DNA of 12,523 nucleotides from contig URJF01000036.1 in NCBI GenBank assembly GCA_900548085.1, forward strand, positions 1 to 12,523, in the 5' to 3' direction. The translations under genes were made by a program, and so were the position numbers. How positions within the stretch are numbered: position 1 is the stretch's first letter; each line of letters opens with the position of its first letter. This DNA is from an uncultured Oscillospiraceae bacterium (lineage in GTDB: Bacteria; Bacillota; Clostridia; Oscillospirales; Acutalibacteraceae). The notes under the pieces are model-generated. The model was not told the origin of the DNA. It ran no database searches and saw only the letters and a list, made by a program, of their open reading frames with translations. This document shows positions 1-3,859 of the stretch, one piece after another.

Positions 1-36
1 ATGCTCGGTGCGGCATATTTAGCATCGCTCATATAA
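1..36 (+). CDS. C-terminal end of an unidentified gene (partial)
   Basis: Frame 1 is open from the left edge to a TAA at 34-36 and encodes the last 11 residues of a protein, ending GAAYLASLI. The ATG at position 1 falls at the window edge and is not taken as the start. A strong intrinsic terminator begins 16 bases after the stop, which supports a real gene end here. The GAAYLA-type ending is loosely reminiscent of sugar or glycerol kinase C-termini, but 11 residues are too few to assign a family. The function is left open. Confidence 0.4.
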   Translation: MLGAAYLASLI

Positions 37-51
37 GACGGAAATAAATTT

Positions 52-90
52 TAAGGACGCAGGAGTTTCTTGTGTCCTTAGTTTTTTTTT
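52..90 (+). terminator. Rho-independent terminator of the left-edge gene
   Basis: A long imperfect hairpin has TAAGGAC (52-58) pairing with GTCCTTA (74-80). The arms continue inward through G-U and Watson-Crick pairs. It is followed by G and nine T residues (82-90), the classical form on the plus strand, 16 bases after the stop codon of the left-edge ORF. Confidence 0.85.
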
Positions 91-96
91 AATAAA

Positions 97-129
97 GCAA
101 AAAAGAACTCCCAATGATTTGGGAGTTCT
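97..129 (-). terminator. Rho-independent terminator of the 97-594 minus-strand unit
   Basis: A perfect 11-bp stem is formed by AGAACTCCCAA (104-114) and TTGGGAGTTCT (119-129), with a 4-base loop. On the minus strand it runs into a T tract (complement of A99-A103). The T tract lies only on that side, so it ends minus-strand transcription arriving from the promoter at 601-629. Confidence 0.85.
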
Positions 130-182
130 GTATTCAATAAATAAGTTATTTCTAAGTCATTTATTCCTATTATTTACTTGTA

Positions 183-289
183 CATCGGACTAAACCTCAC
201 AAATTATTTTGTTTAATCAGCCCATCGGATTATACCTCGTTTCATAAAATCTGCGAAATATTATATAATTAGTACATTGGAGTACCCTC
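183..289 (-). repeat. Three tandem-like copies of an SD-spacer-ATG motif
   Basis: On the plus strand the copies read CATCGGACTAAACCTC (183-198), CATCGGATTATACCTC (223-238) and CATTGGAGTACCCTC (275-289). The first two share 14 of 16 bases. A fourth, related copy, CATCGGTCCAGCCTC (529-543), is the ribosome binding site and start of the disrupted ORF. On the minus strand each reads GAGG, 8-9 bases, then ATG. The three listed here run into stop codons after one or two further codons: MYK (185-174), MG (225-217) and MY (277-269). Confidence 0.6.
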
Positions 290-374
290 TCATATCTAAA
301 TACTTTTACATTTTATAGAGATATAGCTCTATTTGCTTGCAGGTAACAAATTATATACATTACTATTAAATTTT

Positions 375-531
375 CTACACCTGTAAGTATTCATCCAAAT
401 CCTGCAAATAACACATTTTCTTAATAAAGATATGACCCGTAAGAAATTCCGTTTTTCTTCTGTCGATCAAAAGCACCGTTATATCATCTGGATACTTCAC
501 AGGTGGCTGCGTTCTCTGGAATTGTGTCCAT
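375..531 (-). pseudogene. Possible frameshifted small ORF
   Basis: The ATG at 531, preceded by AAAGGAGG, opens a frame that stops at TGA 484-486 after MDTIPENAATCEVSR. A second frame, shifted by +1, is open from 545 to the TAG at 375-377. It contains KYPDDITVLLIDRR and ends in CYLQDLDEYLQV, a composition typical of a real protein (charged and hydrophobic residues mixed). Joining the two frames would give a protein of about 50 residues. The second frame has no ATG with a ribosome binding site of its own. A one-base frameshift in a former gene is the simplest reading. Chance open frames are also possible, because the first frame is open again beyond its TGA. No family was recognised. Confidence 0.3.
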
Positions 532-600
532 CGGTCCAGCCTCCTTTATAATTCTAAACTTTGGTGGAGCTTTCTTTAACTCTCTCTTAAGTTCATCTAT

Positions 601-629
601 ATAATAGCATTTAATTTGTTATTTGTCAA
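601..629 (-). promoter_or_regulatory. Sigma-A type promoter of the 97-594 unit
   Basis: On the minus strand, TTGACA (complement of 624-629) is followed by a 17-base spacer and TATTAT (complement of 601-606). Transcription is expected to start near 594. The −35 box sits in the 11-base string AACTATTGACA, which recurs at the promoter at 1541-1569. Confidence 0.8.
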
Positions 630-687
630 TAGTTTTTTTGCACATTTTATATTATTTTTGTTCGTTCTGCTATAGTGAGTTTTTCTA

Positions 688-716
688 TTGACTAATATAT
701 TTTAAAATTATATAAT
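688..716 (+). promoter_or_regulatory. Sigma-A type promoter of the DUF1292 gene
   Basis: TTGACT (688-693), a 17-base spacer and TATAAT (711-716) form a near-perfect housekeeping promoter. The start point is expected near 723, which gives a leader of about 23 bases before the ATG at 746. It is divergent from the promoter at 601-629. Confidence 0.85.
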
Positions 717-745
717 ATAGAAAATGATGAAAGGTGCTAAACGCT

Positions 746-1063
746 ATGGATAACGAAGAACTTTATGAGCCCGACATTATTTCTGTTACCGACGAAGACG
801 GAAAAGAAATTTTGTTTGAATTGCTCGAAAGATACGAAACAGAAGATAATACATATGTAGCCATAACTGAATACAGAGATGACGAAACCGAAATTGTTGA
901 AGCCGATTTTGAGGTAATTATTCTCAAAGTTGTTGAGGACAAAAACGGCGATGAGTATCTCGAAGAAATTCAGGATGATAACGAATACGAACAAGTTTCG
1001 GATATTCTTATGGCTAAAGTAGAACAAAAATATGATGTAGAATATTTTGAACCCGAACAGTAA
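746..1063 (+). CDS. DUF1292 family small acidic protein (YrzB-like)
   Basis: A 105-residue protein, very rich in Asp and Glu, starting MDNEELYEPD. It shows the pattern of DUF1292 proteins: ISVTDEDGKEILFELLERYE near the N-terminus, then a second strand-rich segment (YVAITEY), then VVEDKNGDEYLEEIQDDNEYEQVSDILMAKVE. The family is widespread in Firmicutes, often near alaS/ruvX, and has no established biochemical function. I chose ATG 746 over the in-frame GTG at 734 because AAAGGTG (730-736) sits 9 bases before 746 and overlaps the GTG. The gene has its own promoter (688-716). Its stop codon lies just before the −10 box of the downstream RNA gene. It is probably a soluble cytoplasmic protein. Confidence 0.8.
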   Translation: MDNEELYEPDIISVTDEDGKEILFELLERYETEDNTYVAITEYRDDETEIVEADFEVIILKVVEDKNGDEYLEEIQDDNEYEQVSDILMAKVEQKYDVEYFEPEQ

Positions 1064-1065
1064 AT

Positions 1066-1071
1066 TATAAT
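1066..1071 (+). promoter_or_regulatory. −10 box for the 6S-like RNA
   Basis: TATAAT at 1066-1071 starts 3 bases after the DUF1292 stop codon and would start transcription near 1078, just before the RNA's closing stem. No good −35 lies at 17 bases. TTGAAC (1047-1052) is only 13 bases away, so the −35 is uncertain. Confidence 0.5.
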
Positions 1072-1077
1072 AGTATA

Positions 1078-1305
1078 TTACGGTCTGTGCATCTCGACAA
1101 CCAAAGGCTTTAATAACCCGAACAATCTATAAAATAGGGATTCAGACTCCGAATATGGGTATGCAGACCTCCCTGCTATTGCAGGAAGTTGGGAGCACAA
1201 AGTATTAGGGATGAAGCCCACCTGCCTTTAACAGCAGGTTATCTTCAGTCTTTGGCGGATGTGCGGATTTTATCAGAGAACAGCTTTGCTGTTCTCTTTT
1301 TTCTT
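1078..1305 (+). ncRNA. ssrS: 6S RNA-like regulatory RNA
   Basis: This looks like 6S RNA, which binds the housekeeping RNA polymerase holoenzyme by mimicking an open promoter. What is seen: the two ends pair over 13 bp (1082-1094 with 1257-1269, including G-U pairs). After an asymmetric internal loop they pair again as CCAAAG (1101-1106) with CTTTGG (1250-1255). An apical hairpin CCTGC/GCAGG (1172-1185) lies in the middle. A small hairpin ACCTGC/GCAGGT (1220-1239) sits on the 3' side, where many 6S RNAs form one by the central bubble. The paired part is about 190 nt, the usual 6S size, and a strong terminator follows. No ORF here has a ribosome binding site. The assignment rests on architecture and size; I could not run a covariance model. 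Confidence 0.6.
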
Positions 1306-1308
1306 TTT
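1275..1308 (+). terminator. Rho-independent terminator of the 6S-like RNA
   Basis: A perfect 10-bp stem, AGAGAACAGC (1275-1284) and GCTGTTCTCT (1288-1297), has a 3-base loop and is followed directly by T-rich sequence (1298-1308). Confidence 0.92.
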
Positions 1309-1309
1309 C

Positions 1310-1344
1310 AAAACAAAATCCTCTGTCGCAGGAAACAGAGGATT
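1310..1344 (-). terminator. Rho-independent terminator of the 1310-1535 minus-strand RNA
   Basis: A perfect 10-bp stem, AATCCTCTGT (1317-1326) and ACAGAGGATT (1335-1344), has an 8-base loop. On the minus strand it is followed by TTGTTTTG (1316-1309). It lies back to back with the plus-strand terminator at 1275-1308, so the two RNAs converge. Confidence 0.8.
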
Positions 1345-1535
1345 CGTACCAAAAAGCATAGCTTTTTGATGTATTATGAAAACACGGGTTAGGGATGAGT
1401 TGGAAATTTAGGTAAGTTGCCCTCCCCCATGATTTCAACAAATATACAAATGCAGTATAATAGTGAATTATTATTCTTGTTATAATATTTGAAAGTAATC
1501 ATTTAGAATATGTTGCAATAATTCACTTGGATACG
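1310..1535 (-). ncRNA. Unidentified structured small RNA
   Basis: A predicted RNA of about 225 nt runs from a full-consensus promoter (1541-1569) to a clear terminator (1310-1344). It holds, 5' to 3': an 11-bp stem (1517-1527 with 1462-1472); a GC-rich hairpin whose arms are CATGGGGGAGGG (1431-1420) and CCCTAACCCGTG (1394-1383), giving two helices around a GG/AA internal loop; a small AAAAAGC/GCTTTTT hairpin (within 1351-1368); and the terminator stem. Open frames across it lack ribosome binding sites. The GC-rich hairpin stands out from very AT-rich surroundings, as is usual for functional RNAs. I recognise no known family. The 6S fold does not fit, because the ends do not pair. Confidence 0.6.
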
Positions 1536-1547
1536 AGCATATTATAC
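1454..1547. repeat. Inverted repeat, possible 5' domain of the small RNA
   Basis: AGTGAATTATT (1462-1472) is the exact reverse complement of AATAATTCACT (1517-1527). Outside it, GTATAAT (1454-1460) is the reverse complement of ATTATAC (1541-1547), offset by a 13-base bulge. The inner pair lies within the predicted minus-strand RNA. The outer right arm is part of its −10 box, so the outer pair cannot form in the RNA. Confidence 0.6.
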
Positions 1548-1569
1548 ATAATACTTTTTAATATGTCAA
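1541..1569 (-). promoter_or_regulatory. Full-consensus promoter of the minus-strand small RNA
   Basis: On the minus strand, TTGACA (complement of 1564-1569), a 17-base spacer and TATAAT (complement of 1541-1546) match the housekeeping sigma consensus at all twelve positions. Transcription should begin near 1535. No ORF of note follows, which points to a highly expressed non-coding RNA. Confidence 0.88.
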
Positions 1570-1860
1570 TAGTTGTCACATATCTTTTTGATAATTAGCA
1601 ATTATTATTGAATAAATAAAATAAAATATAATTATATATTAGATAAATATTTTTCCAAAATTAACGCTATGAGCATCCATAAAGCTTATAGCTTTTTTCA
1701 TTCACATTAGTACTATTATCATCTGTTGTAATCATTACTAATATTTTTATTATATAATTATGAATATTTTAATATTTTTATAAAATATTTTTGGAAAATC
1801 CTGTTTCAAGTGACTATATGTTATATAGATTGCAAAACAATGTTTGCTATCTTAATTAAA
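1570..1860. other. AT-rich intergenic stretch with inverted repeats
   Basis: This stretch is extremely AT-rich and holds no ORF with a ribosome binding site. TTTTCCAAAA (1651-1660) is repeated in inverse as TTTTGGAAAA (1789-1798), flanking an interval that starts with the terminator-like hairpin at 1666-1698. No gene is seen. The inverse pair could be the ends of a small non-autonomous element or a chance product of base composition. Confidence 0.4.
1666..1698 (+). terminator. Orphan Rho-independent terminator
   Basis: GCTATGAGC (1666-1674) pairs with GCTTATAGC (1684-1692), 9 bp including one G-U, with a 9-base loop, followed by six T residues (1693-1698). No plus-strand gene or clear promoter was found to feed it. 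It may serve an undetected small transcript, or stop read-through from the left. Confidence 0.6.
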
Positions 1861-1875
1861 GAAAGGAGAATAAAA

Positions 1876-1908
1876 ATGAAATTTAATTACATTTTTATTA
1901 AAATATAA
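1876..1908 (+). CDS. 10-residue ORF behind a strong ribosome binding site
   Basis: GAAAGGAG (1861-1868) lies 7 bases before ATG 1876, which opens the frame MKFNYIFIKI and stops at TAA 1906-1908. The ribosome binding site is far better than chance in such AT-rich sequence, but the peptide is tiny, hydrophobic with two lysines, and matches no family I know. It could be a leader peptide, a small membrane peptide or a remnant of a degraded gene. No gene follows on this strand before the convergent operon end. Confidence 0.25.
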   Translation: MKFNYIFIKI

Positions 1909-1956
1909 AACTTTCTAGGACTGTACCCATCATTTTGTACATCAATAGCAACAAAT

Positions 1957-1990
1957 ATTATCATAGCTATATATTCAGCGATATGATAAT
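1957..1990. repeat. Inverted repeat next to the operon terminator
   Basis: ATTATCATA (1957-1965) and TATGATAAT (1982-1990) are exact reverse complements separated by 16 bases. On the minus strand this hairpin follows one base after the operon-end hairpin and may add to termination or protect the 3' end. Confidence 0.5.
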
Positions 1991-1991
1991 A

Positions 1992-2027
1992 CCAAAAGTC
2001 TCGGCCTATTACGGTCGAGACTTTTGG
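1992..2027 (-). terminator. Hairpin at the end of the thiN-spoVM operon
   Basis: CCAAAAGTCTCG (1992-2003) and CGAGACTTTTGG (2016-2027) form a perfect 12-bp stem with a 12-base loop. It begins directly after the spoVM stop codon (2028-2030). The T tract is weak on the minus side (TATTAT) and displaced on the plus side (2040-2051), so it may act in both directions or mainly stabilise the 3' end. Confidence 0.65.
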
Positions 2028-2117
2028 TTAGTCGTCATATTTTATTTTTTTAACTTTAAACACTGCCCTCAAAATTGGTGCTAAAATTTTCGGGCTTTTG
2101 ATAAGTACAACTTTCAT
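2028..2117 (-). CDS. spoVM: Stage V sporulation protein M (SpoVM)
   Basis: A 29-residue protein, starting MKVVLIKSPK and ending KKIKYDD. It matches the SpoVM pattern: a short N-terminal strand, a Ser/Leu-Pro-Lys turn, then an amphipathic helix (ILAPILRAVFKVKK) with basic residues at its end. B. subtilis SpoVM has 26 residues of the same design (MKFYTIKLPK). Its helix lies in the membrane, recognises the convex surface of the forespore and anchors SpoIVA for coat assembly. AGGGGTGATT (2122-2131) precedes the ATG at about 4-7 bases. In B. subtilis spoVM also lies downstream of the prkC-rsgA-rpe-thiN genes, so synteny supports the call. Sigma-E control is expected. I saw only a CATAGTAT (complement of 2308-2315) resembling a sigma-E −10, without a convincing −35. 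Confidence 0.85.
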   Translation of the reverse strand: MKVVLIKSPKILAPILRAVFKVKKIKYDD

Positions 2118-2133
2118 AAGACAATCACCCCTG

Positions 2134-2277
2134 TTACCTTTTACAACACAGAATGCCTAATATGATTACTGTGATTGCTAACACACGGGTAATCCAAACT
2201 GTCGGCAAGCAACACGCCAGAACACAGCCTGTGCCAAAGGCAATCCAAAGATAATCCCGCCTGCACATTTTTTTCAT
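2134..2277 (-). CDS. 47-residue hydrophobic small protein
   Basis: The ORF runs from ATG 2277 to TAA 2134-2136, with GGTGGTG (2284-2290) 6 bases upstream. It encodes a basic N-terminus with MKKMCRRDYLW, a hydrophobic segment from about residue 10 to 27, a short polar turn (WITR), and a second hydrophobic segment at about 31-45, ending CCKR. It may thus form a two-segment membrane hairpin. Five Cys residues are noteworthy for its size. It lies 48 bases after thiN and 16 bases before spoVM on the same strand, so it is likely co-transcribed with spoVM and may act in the sporulating cell; this is inference from position. I know no characterised family for it. Confidence 0.65.
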   Translation of the reverse strand: MKKMCRRDYLWIAFGTGCVLACCLPTVWITRVLAITVIILGILCCKR

Positions 2278-2325
2278 AATAAACACCACCTATGTTGTAT
2301 TTATCACATACTATGAAAAAAATGC

Positions 2326-2973
2326 TCAGTCGTTACTCTCAACTAAAAGTAAAGTACCTTTGCGCAGCGAAACAGTGCACAAATCACTAGATACGAAATT
2401 ACTTTGTGCAAATTGATCCCCTACTCCGATATCGAGCGCATCTTTGTTGAAAAATCCCGCTGTATAATAGGCGCCGCTGATTCGTACGCCATAGCAATTT
2501 TCCAAATAAGCAAAAAGAGAAAAACTGTCATATTCTTTCTTAAAAGAGCGTTCTTCGCAGATAAGCGAAAGTCGGTTCTTTTTGTTTATAATCCTGCAAA
2601 AAACATTGTTCTTTTTGCAATAATCAAGGCATAACACATTAGAGTAAGTATGGTCAAATCTATCGCCGATAGCACAATATATATCTAAATTTTTGCAGCC
2701 TCTTTTTATTGCCTCTCTTACGCAATAAAAAGTATCGGTATAATCCTTTTCTGCCGGCAACTTTATAATTTCACATATGTTTTCGTTCGGACACTCGGAG
2801 GAATCAAAATCGCCTATGATTAAATCGGGCGTGATGCCGATTTTAAGTAATTTTTTATATCCCGAATCAGCAGCTATGATAAATTTATTTTTATCGATTT
2901 TGGCTTTGAGGAACTCGTAGTCATCGTCAGGAGCTCCGGAAACCAAAATACAATCTTTTATTTCTTTTCCCAT
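2326..2973 (-). CDS. thiN: Thiamine pyrophosphokinase
   Basis: This enzyme transfers diphosphate from ATP to thiamine, giving thiamine diphosphate (EC 2.7.6.2), in the cytoplasm. At 215 residues it is the family's usual size. Key motifs in order: VSGAP near the start, AADSG (34-38), the metal/nucleotide motif GDFDS (54-58), KDYTDT (76-81), and GDRFDHT (103-109), matching the G-x-R-x-DHT motif of the family. The C-terminal half carries the small thiamine-binding beta domain. The start overlaps the end of rsgA by 16 bases, which suggests translational coupling; no strong ribosome binding site is visible. In B. subtilis the same gene (yloS/thiN) follows rsgA and rpe and precedes spoVM; here rpe is absent. 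No thiamine riboswitch is seen, as expected within an operon. Confidence 0.93.
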   Translation of the reverse strand: MGKEIKDCILVSGAPDDDYEFLKAKIDKNKFIIAADSGYKKLLKIGITPDLIIGDFDSSECPNENICEIIKLPAEKDYTDTFYCVREAIKRGCKNLDIYCAIGDRFDHTYSNVLCLDYCKKNNVFCRIINKKNRLSLICEERSFKKEYDSFSLFAYLENCYGVRISGAYYTAGFFNKDALDIGVGDQFAQSNFVSSDLCTVSLRKGTLLLVESND

Positions 2974-3845
2974 TCTTTAATATCTTTAACCTCGTTGTAC
3001 ATTGTAACATAGCTTTCATGACGGGAAAAACTTATTTTGCCGTCATTTACAGCTTGAACAACTGCACATCCTTTGTCGCAGGTATGACTGCAATTTGTGT
3101 AGAATTTGCAATTATTCAAATACGGAAGAAATTCACGAAAACAATAGGGCAAATCTTCCTTGCTGATTTTTTCATATCTCTCTATTTCGAGTGAAGAAAA
3201 ACCCGGAGTGTCAGCGACATAGCCGCCATCTGTTTTGAATAATTCGCAGTGCCTCGTTGTATGTTTGCCCCTGCCTAATTTTTTGCTTGTTTCCCCTGTC
3301 TTAAGATTGAGAGATGGAAATATATTATTCAGCAATGTCGACTTACCAACGCCTGTATTGCCGGTAAAAGCACAAATTTTCCCTGCAATTTTTGACTTAA
3401 CTTCGTCTGCACCTGTGCCCATTGTATTATCAACAATGATAACATCAAATCCTGCGGAGCGATAAATATCAGCATACTCATTACATTCGTCCGACAAATC
3501 TGCCTTTGTAATAACTATAACAGGCTCAATATTCTTATGCTCAGCAACAGCAATCAAACGGTCTGTGACCGTAGTATTAAATTTTGGATCAAGCACCGAC
3601 GACACAATAAAAAGCAAGTCGATATTAGAAAGAGGCGGGCGAAAAAGGATATTCTTACGCTCAAAAATCTTATCGATAGTATTCTCGGCATTATCATTTA
3701 TTGATATAGACACATTGTCGCCAACTGTAGGTGTGAGACCGAGTTTTCTGAAATTTCCACGAGCTTTGCACTCATAAATGCCGTCATCGGCGTCAACATA
3801 ATAGAAGCCGCCGATGCCTTTAATAATTTTTCCGTTTTTAGTCAA
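2958..3845 (-). CDS. rsgA: Ribosome small subunit-dependent GTPase A
   Basis: A circularly permuted GTPase that checks late maturation of the 30S subunit and is released on GTP hydrolysis. The 295 residues show an N-terminal OB-fold (about 1-70), then the G motifs in permuted order: TKAD (113-116, G4), the P-loop GNTGVGKST (162-170, G1), the TT switch at 196-197 (G2) and DTPG (212-215, G3). The C-terminal zinc finger has C246, C252, H254 and C260. The start is TTG at 3845: AAAGG lies 8 bases upstream and no in-frame ATG is available. The gene follows prkC after 14 bases. In B. subtilis the orthologue (CpgA) is a substrate of PrkC, and the adjacent kinase fits that relation. Confidence 0.95.
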   Translation of the reverse strand: MTKNGKIIKGIGGFYYVDADDGIYECKARGNFRKLGLTPTVGDNVSISINDNAENTIDKIFERKNILFRPPLSNIDLLFIVSSVLDPKFNTTVTDRLIAVAEHKNIEPVIVITKADLSDECNEYADIYRSAGFDVIIVDNTMGTGADEVKSKIAGKICAFTGNTGVGKSTLLNNIFPSLNLKTGETSKKLGRGKHTTRHCELFKTDGGYVADTPGFSSLEIERYEKISKEDLPYCFREFLPYLNNCKFYTNCSHTCDKGCAVVQAVNDGKISFSRHESYVTMYNEVKDIKEWEKK

Positions 3846-3859
3846 TTGAAATACCTTTG

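Larger units (their letters stand above)
97..594 (-). other. Short minus-strand transcription unit of unknown function
   Basis: The unit is bounded by a near-consensus promoter (601-629) and a perfect terminator (97-129), giving a predicted RNA of about 500 nt. A good ribosome binding site, AAAGGAGG (540-547), lies 8 bases before an ATG at 531-529. The ORF from that ATG stops after 15 codons, and a longer reading frame lies one base over. Downstream, three further copies of a GAGG-spacer-ATG motif occur. No known RNA or protein family was recognised. It could be a decayed gene, a regulatory RNA or a small mobile-element remnant. Confidence 0.5.

Noticed and set aside
183..289. CRISPR array
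   Set aside because: The repeats are only 15-16 bases, imperfect, and spaced 40 and 51 bases apart, with no cas genes; they look like start-site motifs instead.
737..1027. Minus-strand open frame opposite the DUF1292 gene
   Set aside because: It is rich in Phe, Ile and Asn because it mirrors the acidic codons of the real gene; no ribosome binding site or family pattern.
1205..1441. Minus-strand open frame of 78 codons and plus-strand open frame at 1189-1392
   Set aside because: Both cross two RNA terminators and the structured RNAs, and neither has a ribosome binding site. They are chance frames over non-coding RNA.
2278..2325. Sigma-E promoter before the 47-residue ORF and spoVM
   Set aside because: Only a CATAGTAT (2308-2315, minus strand) resembles the −10 element; no matching −35 was found at the proper distance, so it is not listed as a feature.
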